Shown one piece after another: positions 26,545-36,228 of a stretch of DNA of 64,000 nt. The position numbers were made by a program, and so were the translations under genes. Under the pieces are notes generated by a model. The model saw only the letters and a list, made by a program, of their open reading frames with translations. It made no database searches and was not told the DNA's origin. Each line of letters starts with the position of its first letter. Position 1 is the stretch's first letter. Source of the DNA: Acidobacteriota bacterium (GTDB lineage: Bacteria; Acidobacteriota; Terriglobia; Acidiferrales; UBA7541); the NCBI GenBank assembly GCA_013289665.1, contig JABCZN010000001.1, forward strand, positions 558,001-622,000, read 5' to 3'.

Positions 26545-26846
26545 CTAAAGAATATACCGTCTAATTCCATCTTTAAGCATAGGAACATTGAAATGGATGA
26601 GCAAGCCTGGGTGGCGTCCTGCGAAGCGCATGTAGGTCAGGATAATCGCCTCATGTAGGAGCCCAGGGGCATCGACGGATTTCAGTTCCGCAATTAGCTT
26701 CGCTTCATCAGAAGCCATCTGAGAAATGGAGGGCGGGTCCTTGAGTTTGTGGCAAAAGCACTCTTCCTACGCGGATTCTGGCGAGCCGGGACCAAGTAAG
26801 CGATGTACCTCAATGGCTGCGCCTATTATCATTTGTCTAGGTCCAT
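26545..26846 (-). pseudogene. Decayed GxxExxY (PDDEXK-like) gene
   Basis: Read on the minus strand, the spacer between the two mutase genes encodes a broken GxxExxY protein. It starts MDLDK, shifts frame, and continues MIIGAAIEVHRLLGPG then SPESA followed by a TAG codon exactly where the signature tyrosine belongs. The frame then resumes EECFCHKLK. It lacks the middle of the domain and ends normally with LIAELKSVDAPGLLHEAII, TYMRFAGRHPGLLIHFN and VPMLKDGIRRYIL. Intact family members are about 125 residues long and have a PD-(D/E)XK-nuclease-like fold of unknown role. With a frameshift, an amber codon and an internal deletion, the gene cannot make the family protein. Confidence 0.82.
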
Positions 26847-26895
26847 TGTCTGATATCAATGGAATATAACACTGAGCGCACAGAGGTCGGATCAG

Positions 26896-28590
26896 CTAGG
26901 TGATGGAGACTTCTTCGTAGGCGCCGAAGACGGTGCGCATGGCTTGGCAGATTTCGCCGAGGGTGGCGTAGGATTTTACGGCGTCGTAGATGTAGGGCAT
27001 GAGGTTTTCGGAGCCTTCGGAGGCTTTGCGGAGGGCGTTGAGGCGCCGCTCGACTTCAGAGGAGGAGCGCTCGGCGCGAAGCCTGCCAAGGCGCGCGGCC
27101 TGGCGGCGGGCTACGGTTTCGTCAATCTGCAGCAGGTCCATGGGTTTTTCCGGGGTGACGTAGTCGTTGACGCCGACGATGATTTTCTCTTTATTGTCTA
27201 TCGCCATCTGATAGCGATAGGACGCTTCGGCGATTTCGCGCTGCGGGTAGCTCCGTTCGATTGCGGCGACCATGCCGCCCATGGCGTCAATGCGGCGAAT
27301 GTAGTCCCAGGCGCCGCTCTCCACTTCGTTGGTCAGGGTTTCTACAAAATAGGAGCCGCCGAGCGGGTCCACCGTGTTGGTAACGCCGGTTTCGTGGGCG
27401 ATGATTTGCTGCGTACGCAGAGCGATTGTGGCGGCGTGCTCAGTCGGCAGGGCCCAGGCTTCGTCGAGGGAATTAGTGTGCAGGGACTGGGTGCCGCCAA
27501 GAACGCCGGCAAGCGCCTGGATCGCGGTGCGCACGACGTTGTTCATGGGCTGCTGTGCGGTCAACGAGCAGCCCGCTGTTTGGGTGTGGAACCGCAGCGC
27601 CCAGCTTCTTGGGCTGACGGATTTGTAACGCTCCTTCATGGCTTTGTGCCAGATGCGGCGGGCGGCGCGATACTTGGCGATTTCCTCGAAGAAGTCGTTG
27701 TGGGCATTGAAGAAGAAGGAAAGTTGCGGCGTGAACTCGTCCACCGGCAAGCCTCGGCGCATGGCCCATTCGACGTACTCCATGCCATCGCGCAGGGTGA
27801 AGGCGAGTTCCTGGATGGCGGTCGAGCCGGCTTCGCGGATGTGGTAGCCGCTGATGGAGATGACGTTGAATCTTGGGGTGTGCTTCATGCCGAATTCGAA
27901 GGTGTCAATCACCAGGCGCATGGAAGGCTCGGGCGGGTAGATGTATTCCTTTTGTGCGATGTATTCCTTGAGGATGTCGTTTTGCAGCGTACCGGAGATT
28001 TTCTTCCAGTCGGCGCCCTGCTTTTCCGCGACCGCGAGGTACATCGCCCAGATGACCGCAGCGGGGGAATTGATGGTCATCGAAGTGGTGACATCGGAGA
28101 GGGGAATCTGGTCGAAGAGAACTTCCATGTCGGCAAGGGAACTGATCGCCACGCCGCATTTGCCGACTTCGCCTTCGGCAAGGGTGTGGTCGGAGTCGTA
28201 GCCCATCAGCGTGGGGAGATCGAACGCGGTGGAAAGACCGGTCTGGCCCTGCGCGAGGAGGTAGCGGAAGCGCTGGTTGGTGTCTTCGGCGGTGCCGAAG
28301 CCGGCAAACTGCCGCATGGTCCAGAGGCGGCCGCGATGCATGGTGGCGTGAATGCCGCGCGTGTAGGGGGGTTCACCGGGATTGCCGAGGTCGCGCGAGG
28401 CGTCCCATCCGGCGAGATCCTCTTCCGTGTACAGGCGGCGAATCGGGTAACTCGAAACGGTGGTGAATTCTTTCTGGCGCTCGGGGCTTTTTTCGAGAGT
28501 GGGGCGAAGGGTATTTTCCTCCCAGTCCTGCAATTTTGAACGGGATTTTACAGCGCTGCCCGATTTCTTTGGAATGGCCGGATCACTCAT
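26896..28590 (-). CDS. icmA: Acyl-CoA mutase large subunit, predicted isobutyryl-CoA mutase
   Basis: This 564-residue catalytic subunit of an adenosylcobalamin-dependent mutase has the substrate-binding TIM barrel but no B12 domain, which is supplied by the 133-residue protein downstream. Family motifs include [41 protein letters not shown] and [16 protein letters not shown]. Two residues matter for specificity. Methylmalonyl-CoA mutase has Tyr89 (RQYAGF) and Arg207 (VRNTYIYPP), while isobutyryl-CoA mutase has Phe80 and Gln198. This protein has Phe95 (RQFAGF) and Gln213 (AQKEYIYPP), with the same 118-residue spacing. I therefore predict interconversion of isobutyryl- and n-butyryl-CoA. Automatic annotation would call it methylmalonyl-CoA mutase. 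Confidence 0.8.
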   Translation of the reverse strand: MSDPAIPKKSGSAVKSRSKLQDWEENTLRPTLEKSPERQKEFTTVSSYPIRRLYTEEDLAGWDASRDLGNPGEPPYTRGIHATMHRGRLWTMRQFAGFGTAEDTNQRFRYLLAQGQTGLSTAFDLPTLMGYDSDHTLAEGEVGKCGVAISSLADMEVLFDQIPLSDVTTSMTINSPAAVIWAMYLAVAEKQGADWKKISGTLQNDILKEYIAQKEYIYPPEPSMRLVIDTFEFGMKHTPRFNVISISGYHIREAGSTAIQELAFTLRDGMEYVEWAMRRGLPVDEFTPQLSFFFNAHNDFFEEIAKYRAARRIWHKAMKERYKSVSPRSWALRFHTQTAGCSLTAQQPMNNVVRTAIQALAGVLGGTQSLHTNSLDEAWALPTEHAATIALRTQQIIAHETGVTNTVDPLGGSYFVETLTNEVESGAWDYIRRIDAMGGMVAAIERSYPQREIAEASYRYQMAIDNKEKIIVGVNDYVTPEKPMDLLQIDETVARRQAARLGRLRAERSSSEVERRLNALRKASEGSENLMPYIYDAVKSYATLGEICQAMRTVFGAYEEVSIT

Positions 28591-28766
28591 GAAAAGGCGC
28601 TCCCGGGATCAGAGTATAAGCAGCTGGATATGCAGACCTCGCCATAAACTAATGCTATGGGAAAGGCGGGCAGGGAGCAAGAAGAACGCCGCCAAAAGGG
28701 GAATGGAAGTTCTGAGTTTCCGGGGAGCGGAGAAGATCCAAAGCCCAGGCAGCAGTTTTCTGAGCG

Positions 28767-29213
28767 CTATTTTTTGGGAAGGGAACGCACGAAGTTCACG
28801 ATGTCCCAAATTTCATCCGGCTTCAAGCGGCCCTCTTCGCCCATCATCTTGCCCTTGCCGTTGTTAATGAGTGAGTAGATATCGCCGTCGGAGAGATCCT
28901 TCAACGTTTCGGCGTCACGCAAATCCTTGAGCTTCAATTTCATGTCCTCGGCCAAGTCGCCATCGCCCGCCCCGTCCTTGCCGTGGCACATGGCGCAATC
29001 CTGGCCGTATTTCTTTTTGCCAGAGGAGAGGGAAGTGGGCGAAGGCTTCACAGGATTGGTTTTCGCGGCGTCTGAACTGGTCTTGGCATCGGCGGCGGGT
29101 TTGGCGTCTGCAGCGGGCTTTTCGTCGGCGGGCTTGGCTGGTTCCTGAGCTCGGCACTCGAGTGGCGCAAGCAGAGAGGAACACAGAAAGGCACAGACAA
29201 GCGCAAGTTTCAT
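28767..29213 (-). CDS. Secreted mono-haem cytochrome c
   Basis: This 148-residue protein starts with a signal peptide (LALVCAFLCSSLLAPLECRA), followed by an Ala/Lys/Pro/Asp-rich linker with imperfect KPAADA repeats (about 27-60). The C-terminal class I cytochrome domain has one haem site, CAMCH in KKYGQDCAMCHGKDGAGDG, and a candidate distal methionine in NNGKGKMMGEEGRL. The final helix DEIWDIVNFVRSLPKK is typical. It would carry electrons in the periplasm, tethered or free. It stands 176 bases from the mutase gene and has no oxidase or dehydrogenase partner nearby, so its redox partner is unknown. Confidence 0.9.
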   Translation of the reverse strand: MKLALVCAFLCSSLLAPLECRAQEPAKPADEKPAADAKPAADAKTSSDAAKTNPVKPSPTSLSSGKKKYGQDCAMCHGKDGAGDGDLAEDMKLKLKDLRDAETLKDLSDGDIYSLINNGKGKMMGEEGRLKPDEIWDIVNFVRSLPKK

Positions 29214-29529
29214 GGTGAGGTCTCCCCAGACGACTCAACGCGTCAATCGTGCATAGGGCGCAGTTTGGGCAAGTATAATCCTCCCCGGGTGCTTTGCACT
29301 TTTTATTCTTTGGCGCGTGCTGCCGATGGCAGGCGGGTTCCAGGCAGGACGTTTCCGGCGTGTTTTGCGGTTGACCGGCGATCGGCAGGAGAGTCGGTTC
29401 CAGCGAGCAGGAATTCCCACCCAACTGAAATCAAATTGTGGCCATTCCCAATATATGGGCATCTATGAAGCCAAGCGTATTGTCGCGGCGTCCTGCCGCG
29501 TAGCCGCACGAAATGCAAGGAGGAAGCCT
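29214..29529. other. Divergent spacer, no gene seen
   Basis: This 316-base spacer separates the divergent cytochrome c and haloperoxidase-like genes. A TATAAT at 29274-29279 on the plus strand is the best promoter-like hexamer, without a convincing -35. No coding homology or strong structure was seen in either strand. Confidence 0.4.
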
Positions 29530-30372
29530 ATGGCAACCATCACTACAAAAGACGGCACACAGATTTATTACAAGGATTGGGGGAAGGGGCAGCCAATCGT
29601 TTTCAGCCACGGGTGGCCGTTGAGCGGAGACGACTGGGACGGGCAAATGCTTTATTTCGGCCGGCAGGGCTATCGGGTGATCGCGCATGACCGGCGGGGA
29701 CACGGGCGCTCCGACCAGACGTGGGACGGGAATGACATGGACACCTACGCGGACGATCTTGCGCAGTTGTTTGAAAAGCTCGACCTGAGGAACGCGATCA
29801 TGGTGGGGCATTCGACAGGTGGCGGCGAAGTGGCGCGCTACCTGGGCCGCCACGGAGCCGCGCGCGTCGCCAAAGCGGTGCTGATCAGCGCGGTGCCTCC
29901 GCTGATGCTGAAGACCGAGAAGAATCCGGCGGGATTGCCTGTAGAGGTGTTCGATGGGCTTCGCGCCGCGCTCGCGGCGAACCGGCCGCAGTTTTATAAG
30001 GACATCACGCTGCCGTTTTACGGGTACAACCGGCCGGGCGCGAAAATCTCGGAGGGCATCCGGGAGCACTGGTGGCTGCAGGGAATGCTCGGAGGGGTCA
30101 AGGCGCACTATGACTGCATCAAAGCATTCTCGGAGACCGACTTCACGGAGGACCTGAAGAAGATCGATATTCCGGTGCTGGTAATGCATGGCGACGACGA
30201 CCAGATCGTGCCGATCGTCGCGGCGGGTCCGCACTCGGCGCAGCTGCTGAAGAACTCCACGCTGAAAGTGTATCCGGGCTTTCCGCATGGGATGCCGGCT
30301 ACGAATGCAGATGTGATCAACGCGGATTTGCTGGCGTTCTTCATAGGGCAGGGTTTGAGCGCGAGCGCGTAA
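29530..30372 (+). CDS. Alpha/beta hydrolase, non-haem haloperoxidase-like
   Basis: This 280-residue alpha/beta hydrolase belongs to the cofactor-free haloperoxidase / perhydrolase group. It has the oxyanion strand [17 protein letters not shown], the helix [18 protein letters not shown], the nucleophile elbow [14 protein letters not shown], the Asp of [13 protein letters not shown] and the His of [14 protein letters not shown]. Such enzymes hydrolyse esters or make peracids; the halogenation seen in assays is a side reaction. The ATG at 29530 has AAGGAGG close upstream. It has no signal peptide, and its 3' end is 10 bases from the convergent glycosyltransferase gene. Confidence 0.9.
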   Translation: MATITTKDGTQIYYKDWGKGQPIVFSHGWPLSGDDWDGQMLYFGRQGYRVIAHDRRGHGRSDQTWDGNDMDTYADDLAQLFEKLDLRNAIMVGHSTGGGEVARYLGRHGAARVAKAVLISAVPPLMLKTEKNPAGLPVEVFDGLRAALAANRPQFYKDITLPFYGYNRPGAKISEGIREHWWLQGMLGGVKAHYDCIKAFSETDFTEDLKKIDIPVLVMHGDDDQIVPIVAAGPHSAQLLKNSTLKVYPGFPHGMPATNADVINADLLAFFIGQGLSASA

Positions 30373-30382
30373 AGGTCGTTCA

Positions 30383-31939
30383 CTAAGCGTAAAACTGAAA
30401 GTACCGCCAGAACTCTTGCCAGCCAGCTTTTGGCGGGCCGCAGAGGAAGATGTCGCGGCGTTCGGTGGTTTCTTCGTTGACGACGTCGAGCGAGTTTGTG
30501 TTCTGCGCCACCAGCGTGCAGGAAGCGAAGTTGGCTTCGACGAACGCCCGCGGGAAACCCACGATGATGACGGTTTGCGGCGGCGGATCGCCATAGCCGC
30601 GCGCCCAGGAAGAGTTGACGCCGCTGATGGAGCGCGGCAGGGCGTAGCCCGACCCATAGAGATTGATGGCGCCCACTTCGCCGTAATTTTCTGCCAGGAT
30701 GCCGAGATGCGCTCGCGATTCGGCCGGGAGGGAATCCCGCACCCGCGCGAGTGTCGTGACGAGATCCTCCCAGCCAATTTCATCGCGTAAGGTTGGATTG
30801 ATGGCGTCGGCGACGCTGAACCATGCGGAATGAATCGGGGCGATCGGGAGCCCCACGGCTGAGGCGCCCAAAATGCTTATAGTCAGTGCTGCGACAACGA
30901 CTACGCGGAATGCCCGCGCCTGCTGCAATCTGAGCCTGGAAAGCCAGCGCTCGCCCCAGGCTCCGCCCGCTGCGTACAACACGGTATAGGCTGGCATGAG
31001 ATAGTAGCCGCGGCCTTTCACACTCAAGAAAAGAACGAGCGGCACGAGGTACATCCAGGCCAGGGCGCGGAAGTTCCTTCCCGCGCGAAAAAATGAGCAG
31101 AAGCAGAGCCCGGTGAACCACAGCGGAAACGAGAGTAATGTCATCTCCAATTGGTCGGGCAGGAAAGATCGCGTCAAGCCTTCGGCAACGTCGCGGTGAT
31201 GGATGAAACGCAGAAAGTCGAGGGTCACAAAGTGATGCTGCACCTGCCAGAGGAAATTTGGAGCGACGATTAAGAGAGAAATGAGCAGGCCCAGCCATAG
31301 CCAAATGGTGCGCAGGTACTTAGGCGCATCGGTGAAGATGAGGCCCGCCAGCACTCCCGCCGCGAAGAAGATCATCGTGTATTTTGCCAGCATGCCCAGT
31401 CCGATCGAAGCTCCGACAAGCACGAAGTATCGAGGGTTGGCGGTCCTCAGCAGGCGGACAACGAAGAAAGCGGTGAGGACCCAGGCGAAATAATCGAAGG
31501 AGGTGTACTGCATCAGCGCGCCGGCGCCCAGAGAAAAGGGAATGGAGGCGCAAGCGGCGGCGACCTGTGCTGCGCGCCCGCCACCGATATCCTTTGCCAT
31601 GCAACCCGTCAGTACAACGGTGATGGCTTGGAGGATCGCCGAGAAAAACCGGAAACCGACCAGCGAAGTGCCAAACAATGTGAGCGCCAGTCGTCCAAAG
31701 AACGGAGTGAGCGGCGGGTAGGCCACGTAACCCCAGGCCAGGTGCCTTGCGTCTTCCAGAATCGCCAGTTCGTCGCGGTTGAATCCGTAGCGGCCGGCGG
31801 CGAGGAGATGGATGAGCAGAGTGCCGGCGGCGATGACAAGGAGAATTGCGAGATCGTTTTTGGGGTGCGAGGTCGCGGAGGGCGATTGGGTTGTGTTCAG
31901 ACCATCAGCAAGTGCGTTGGGTTCGGGAATCGACGCCAC
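30383..31939 (-). CDS. GT39-like membrane glycosyltransferase
   Basis: This protein of about 518 residues is a polytopic membrane glycosyltransferase of the GT39/ArnT/PMT type, which moves sugars from polyprenyl-phosphate donors on the outer face of the membrane. The first periplasmic loop carries the expected acidic pair in YGFNRDELAILEDARHLAWG and the following YPPLTPFFGRL. About ten further hydrophobic helices follow, and a soluble C-terminal domain (about 400-518) ends the chain. The GTG at 31939 with GAGG just upstream was chosen; no earlier start gives a sensible N terminus. The acceptor is unknown. It is convergent with the hydrolase gene and lies downstream of the TolC-like gene. Confidence 0.8.
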   Translation of the reverse strand: MASIPEPNALADGLNTTQSPSATSHPKNDLAILLVIAAGTLLIHLLAAGRYGFNRDELAILEDARHLAWGYVAYPPLTPFFGRLALTLFGTSLVGFRFFSAILQAITVVLTGCMAKDIGGGRAAQVAAACASIPFSLGAGALMQYTSFDYFAWVLTAFFVVRLLRTANPRYFVLVGASIGLGMLAKYTMIFFAAGVLAGLIFTDAPKYLRTIWLWLGLLISLLIVAPNFLWQVQHHFVTLDFLRFIHHRDVAEGLTRSFLPDQLEMTLLSFPLWFTGLCFCSFFRAGRNFRALAWMYLVPLVLFLSVKGRGYYLMPAYTVLYAAGGAWGERWLSRLRLQQARAFRVVVVAALTISILGASAVGLPIAPIHSAWFSVADAINPTLRDEIGWEDLVTTLARVRDSLPAESRAHLGILAENYGEVGAINLYGSGYALPRSISGVNSSWARGYGDPPPQTVIIVGFPRAFVEANFASCTLVAQNTNSLDVVNEETTERRDIFLCGPPKAGWQEFWRYFQFYA

Positions 31940-32145
31940 GGGAGCCTCAAGGAGATGGGCAATGATAGCAGAAGCGAGATAGGGTCGAAGTGGGGAGCCG
32001 AAAGCGGCTTGAAGAGAAGAGACGGGGCACAGGCCGAAGCCTATGCTACCGGATGCCGGCGCTACCCTGGCCGTGACGAAATTTATCTGAAATAGAAATG
32101 CCACGGGTCAATTTCCCGTGACAAGGAACGCGGCCCATTGGAAAA

Positions 32146-34092
32146 CTAGCGGTTGCCAGATTTGGCCTTGTCATCGAGCGCCTTGAACAATTCATCTGTG
32201 CCGACAACCTGGCCGTTGAGCGTGCCGGGGATCAGCGTGTCTTTTTCGATGTCGCCCTTTTTGGCGCCGGCGATGGTTACGCTGTTTATCTGCAAGGTGC
32301 GGCCGAGCGCGCGCTCGTAATTCGCCTTGGCTTCGGCCAGATTGGCGAGGGCCCGAAGTTCGGTGCCCTGGGCGGTGATCAGGTCGCGCTGCGTCAAAAT
32401 CACGTTGTACACGGTGGAAGCGCCAAGCTGATATTTTTTCTGCTCGGCGTCAAAAGTCTGCTGCTGCAGCTCGCGGGCCTTGCTGGCGGCTTGCACCTGC
32501 GCGCGGCCCTGCTCGAGGGCGATGGAGGTGTTGCGCACGTCCAACACCGCGCTGTTCTTGATCTGTTGCATCTGGGCTTCCAGCTGCCGCTGCGTGAGCT
32601 GCGCGTGGACACTGTCTGCCTGCGCGGAGCGGTTGCGCAGGGGGAGCGTGAGATTGACGCCGACCGAGTATTCGGGGAAGCGGTTGTGAAAGACCTGGCT
32701 CAGGCTGTCAGAGAGACCAGTCCTGTCTAAAACCGGGGGGGTAGTGGCAGTAAGCGAATTGCCGGCGAGGCCCGTGCTGGAATAGGTGCCGGTGAGGGTG
32801 GCCAGCGGCAGCAACGCATTCTTTGTGGCCTTTACGTCAATCTCGCCGTTTCGCAGGTTCAAGATCTGCTCTTGCACGTCCGGGCGATTCACAAAAGCTT
32901 CCTTGACCGCATCCGCGAAAGGAGCGAGTTGAATGGACTGCGGGGCGTCCGGCTTGTCGGTAGGGATAATTTCGACATCAATCAGATCGGACGCGGTGGG
33001 ATCCTTGGAGATGAAATTCTTCAACACCAGCTCGTCCTGGAGCTGCGTAGTCTGCGCGACGATCAAGTTCTGCGTGTCGGTGGCCAGCTCGGACTCCGCC
33101 CGGGTGACATCCAACGGGGCCATGGTGCCGATTTCCAACTGCTTCTTGTTGTCGTTGTAAAGCTTCTTGGAAACGGTCACCGCTTGCTGTTGCACCTGCA
33201 CGTTTTGGCGGGCGTACACCAGTTCCCAATAAGCAGTGATGGCGTTGGTAACTGTGGTGATGGCTTGCTGCGCGAAGGCCAGATCGGCGATCTTGCGGTT
33301 GTTTTCCGCGATCAGAATGTTTCGGCGGGTGACGTCACGGCCGACCCCCTGCAGGAGCTGTTGGGAAAAACTGACGCCGATCGAGGACTGGACCGCGGGA
33401 TCGAACAAGTTGAACGAGGAAGTTGAGGACGAGCGCGTGTTGTCCCAAAAAACGTTGAGCGTGGTGCCGGTGGAAAAGCCCTGGGAAAAGCCAGTGTTGA
33501 AGATGCTCTGGTGGATGCCCAGGGACGCGATTCCGTTGGTGCCAGTGCCGGCGCCGGAGGTGAGCGGGTTATTCACGGGGATCAATCCGCTGGTGATGGA
33601 AATATTTTGCGTCAGGTAGGGATCGAAAATCAGGGAGGGCAGATTCGCTGTCGAGCCGGCAGACAAACTGTTGGGAACGCCGTAGCCGAAGCCGCCGGCT
33701 TTGGTCTTGAGGATGCTGGTGTCGGCCATCCAGGGGTTGTAACGCTGGACGACGATGTCCATGCTGTTCTCGAGGGCCAGGGCGATGGCGTCCTGCAGAC
33801 TAAGATTGAGCTTGCCCAACTGGATAAGCTGCTCGAGCCGGGGCGAATTGCTGAGTGCGCCCGGGTTGACGTACCAGGTGCGGAAAGGCGCCGTGAAATT
33901 CGGAAAGAGGCCGGGAGAATCCGTGTAGTGATATTTGCTGAGGCCTAAGGAAATCGGCACCCCACCCTGCAAATTAGCCTTGTTCTGCGGAGGGGGTGCG
34001 GCGTCCTGGGCCAAGACCGGAGAGGCGGGGGCTCCGGCGAGAATGCCTGCCAGAGCGGCCGAAAGCAGGGACTTCAGGGACAGCTTCTTCAT
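32146..34092 (-). CDS. TolC-family outer-membrane protein
   Basis: This 648-residue protein is a TolC-fold outer-membrane channel component. It has a signal peptide (LLSAALAGILAGAPASPVLA) and an extended N-terminal region (about 30-170) rich in Gly, Asn, Pro and Ser that is longer than in TolC itself. Two repeats with long helices follow: QQAITTVTNAITAYWELVYA and VQVQQQAVTVSKKLYNDNKK in the first, and VLDVRNTSIALEQGRAQVQA, KKYQLGASTVYNVILTQRDL in the second. GAGGAAATC precedes the ATG. No pump or adaptor gene is adjacent, so it probably works with separately encoded partners. A shorter relative begins the window. Confidence 0.88.
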   Translation of the reverse strand: MKKLSLKSLLSAALAGILAGAPASPVLAQDAAPPPQNKANLQGGVPISLGLSKYHYTDSPGLFPNFTAPFRTWYVNPGALSNSPRLEQLIQLGKLNLSLQDAIALALENSMDIVVQRYNPWMADTSILKTKAGGFGYGVPNSLSAGSTANLPSLIFDPYLTQNISITSGLIPVNNPLTSGAGTGTNGIASLGIHQSIFNTGFSQGFSTGTTLNVFWDNTRSSSTSSFNLFDPAVQSSIGVSFSQQLLQGVGRDVTRRNILIAENNRKIADLAFAQQAITTVTNAITAYWELVYARQNVQVQQQAVTVSKKLYNDNKKQLEIGTMAPLDVTRAESELATDTQNLIVAQTTQLQDELVLKNFISKDPTASDLIDVEIIPTDKPDAPQSIQLAPFADAVKEAFVNRPDVQEQILNLRNGEIDVKATKNALLPLATLTGTYSSTGLAGNSLTATTPPVLDRTGLSDSLSQVFHNRFPEYSVGVNLTLPLRNRSAQADSVHAQLTQRQLEAQMQQIKNSAVLDVRNTSIALEQGRAQVQAASKARELQQQTFDAEQKKYQLGASTVYNVILTQRDLITAQGTELRALANLAEAKANYERALGRTLQINSVTIAGAKKGDIEKDTLIPGTLNGQVVGTDELFKALDDKAKSGNR

Positions 34093-34355
34093 AAGATTTC
34101 CTCACCTCTGGAATAGTGGCAATACTGAACTCTTGGCAAACCAACCCGTTACAAGGCTTCTCTCGTTAATAACGATGCGAGAAGGCAATTTGTTTCATCC
34201 GGGATGCAGCTGGGAGAAGCGTGGAACGTGCACGCTCACCGGCCTGGGCGCTGGCTTCGAAGTCTAACAGGGGCCCTCATTCCTTGACAACGCGTTGCAT
34301 GGAGGCTAGGCTGCTGACATTTCGACGTTTAGGAGTCCCCGCGGTTAGCGGGCCT

Positions 34356-34973
34356 ATGTTCACGTGCGAAGAGCTTTTGAAGCTGCTTGAGAAGGCGGGA
34401 GCGGTCCGCCACGGGCATTTTGAGCTGTCCAGCGGCCTCCATAGCGGCACATATGTGCAATGCGCGCTGGTCCTCCAGTACCCGCGATTCGCGGAAAAAC
34501 TGGGGCAGGCGCTGGCCGCTCTGTTCTCGGATGCGCGGATTGATGCGGTGGTCTCCCCGGCGCTGGGCGGAGTGATCATCGGGCAAGAGGTGGCGCGGGC
34601 GCTGCCAGCACTGGGCGATGCGATTGGCGGCGGCGTGCCGGCGATGTTTGTGGAGCGGGACGGAAGCGGAACGATGACCATGCGGCGGGGATTTACGCTG
34701 AAACCTGATACGCACGTTTTGGTGGTTGAGGACGTGTGGACCACCGGCGGCTCGACGCAGGAGGCGATCAGCGTTGTGGAAGAGGCGGGGGGGCGCGTGG
34801 TGGCGGCGGGCGCGCTGATTGATCGCAGCGGCGGCAAGATTGAATTTCCGGTCGAATCGAACGCGCTGATTGAATTGTTAATCGAAAGCTATGAACCGGA
34901 TGATTGCCCTCTTTGCCGGCAAGGCACCGTGGCTGTGAAGCCCGGAAGCCGTTACGCGCGGTCCGCCTCGTAG
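34356..34973 (+). CDS. pyrE: Orotate phosphoribosyltransferase
   Basis: This 205-residue enzyme joins orotate to PRPP to form OMP in pyrimidine synthesis. It has the entry motif RHGHFELSSGLHSGTYVQC, the loop SPALGGVIIGQEVARAL, and the PRPP-binding signature HVLVVEDVWTTGGSTQEAI. Near the C terminus a CxxC (DDCPLCRQG) is present, as in some other bacterial PyrE proteins. The ATG at 34356 starts at the usual place; an ATG at 34299 would add 19 residues with no support. It is followed after 21 bases by truA on the same strand. No other pyr gene is nearby. Confidence 0.93.
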   Translation: MFTCEELLKLLEKAGAVRHGHFELSSGLHSGTYVQCALVLQYPRFAEKLGQALAALFSDARIDAVVSPALGGVIIGQEVARALPALGDAIGGGVPAMFVERDGSGTMTMRRGFTLKPDTHVLVVEDVWTTGGSTQEAISVVEEAGGRVVAAGALIDRSGGKIEFPVESNALIELLIESYEPDDCPLCRQGTVAVKPGSRYARSAS

Positions 34974-34994
34974 GTTGGCCGCGCCCATCCCTGC

Positions 34995-35771
34995 ATGCGT
35001 AATTTCAAACTCACGATTGCTTACGACGGAACCGATTTTCATGGCTGGCAGGTTCAGAGGAATAAGCCGACCGTTCAGGGTGAAATCGTTTCGGTGCTCC
35101 GCCGCCTGACGCAGGAAGATACACAACTCCTGGGCGCCGGGCGGACCGATTCCGGCGTTCACGCGTTGGGGCAAGTTGGCAGCTTTCGCACGCAGTCAGG
35201 GCTTTCTGCGCTGGAGTTTCATCGCGCGATGAATGCGCTATTGCCGCCCACCATTCGGATTGTGGCGGTGGAGGAGACCGGGCCGGATTTCAGCGCGCGT
35301 TGGTCAGCGAAAGGGAAGGTTTACCGCTACCGCATTTATCGCGGGAAGGTGGTGCCTCCTCTGCTGTGGCGTTACGTGCTGCACTATCCGTTTCCGCTGG
35401 ACGAAGATGCGATGCGGGATGCAGCAGTGCGCTTTGTAGGCATGCACGATTTCACTTCGTTCGCCGCCTCGACGGGTTCGGAAGACGACGACAAAGAGCG
35501 CAACATGCAGCGGGAGATTTTTTCGACCGAGCTCCGGCGGACAGAAGACGGAGAAGAGCTTTGGTTCACGGTGCACGGCCGGTCTTTCCTGCGGTATATG
35601 GTGCGCAAGATGGTGGGGACGCTACTTGAGGTAGGGCGGGGAAAGCTGACCCCCGCGGATGTAGACAAGCTGTATGAGTTAAAGGACCGTTCGAAGTCCG
35701 GGCCCACCGTGCCTCCGCATGGATTGTTCATGGTGACGGTGGATCATGACGAACCTTTCAGGGTCACTTAA
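34995..35771 (+). CDS. truA: tRNA pseudouridine synthase A
   Basis: This 258-residue enzyme isomerises uridines 38-40 of the tRNA anticodon arm. The N terminus reads NFKLTIAYDGTDFHGWQVQ, the catalytic Asp lies in LLGAGRTDSGVHALGQV, and later family blocks YRIYRGKVVPPLLWRYVLHY, GMHDFTSFAAS and FTVHGRSFLRYMVRKMVGTL are intact. Length is normal. It forms a short operon with pyrE (21-base gap) and is convergent with the glyoxalase-fold gene 31 bases beyond its stop. Confidence 0.95.
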   Translation: MRNFKLTIAYDGTDFHGWQVQRNKPTVQGEIVSVLRRLTQEDTQLLGAGRTDSGVHALGQVGSFRTQSGLSALEFHRAMNALLPPTIRIVAVEETGPDFSARWSAKGKVYRYRIYRGKVVPPLLWRYVLHYPFPLDEDAMRDAAVRFVGMHDFTSFAASTGSEDDDKERNMQREIFSTELRRTEDGEELWFTVHGRSFLRYMVRKMVGTLLEVGRGKLTPADVDKLYELKDRSKSGPTVPPHGLFMVTVDHDEPFRVT

Positions 35772-35802
35772 TGGAGGGAGTTCTATCCATCCTCCGAGTT
35801 CT

Positions 35803-36159
35803 TTACTTCTTCCTTCGACAAACTCCGAAAGACATCCCTTGTGGATCCAGCATCACGGCCATCGCTTTGCCTTCCGGGAGCGGAGTCGGAGGAATAAAAA
35901 CACGCGCACCCAGGCGCGTTGCTTCTCCGACATATTTCGCCACGTCATCGACCTCGATGAACAATTGCACGAAGCTTGTGGCTTCCGGGGGCGCAGGCCA
36001 GATACCTCCCTGAATGCCCTCCTTTGTGCCGGTGTCGATCTGGCGATAGTTCATAGGGTTGTTCGCATCCACACTCCAGCCAAAAAGTTCGGTGTAGAAA
36101 TTCGCGGTATCATCCAGCTGCTTCGATAGCATTTGAAATTGAAAGACAGGATTCGGCAC
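35803..36159 (-). CDS. VOC-family (glyoxalase-fold) protein
   Basis: This 118-residue protein is a single vicinal-oxygen-chelate domain built of two beta-alpha-beta-beta-beta modules. The first has VFQFQMLSKQLDDTANFYTE and LFGWSVDANNP, the second has FVQLFIEVDDVAKYVGEATR and the closing strand VMLDPQGMSFGV. Proteins like this bind a metal or a small hydrophobic ligand as dimers. Many are annotated as glyoxalase/bleomycin-resistance or as extradiol-dioxygenase-like. No substrate can be assigned. It is convergent with truA and divergent from the aldehyde dehydrogenase gene. Confidence 0.85.
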   Translation of the reverse strand: MPNPVFQFQMLSKQLDDTANFYTELFGWSVDANNPMNYRQIDTGTKEGIQGGIWPAPPEATSFVQLFIEVDDVAKYVGEATRLGARVFIPPTPLPEGKAMAVMLDPQGMSFGVCRRKK

Positions 36160-36228
36160 AGGGACATTCTTTCAGGAGGGGCAGGCGAAGACTACTATAG
36201 AATCTTGGGGAAGAGTAGAATCACAATC

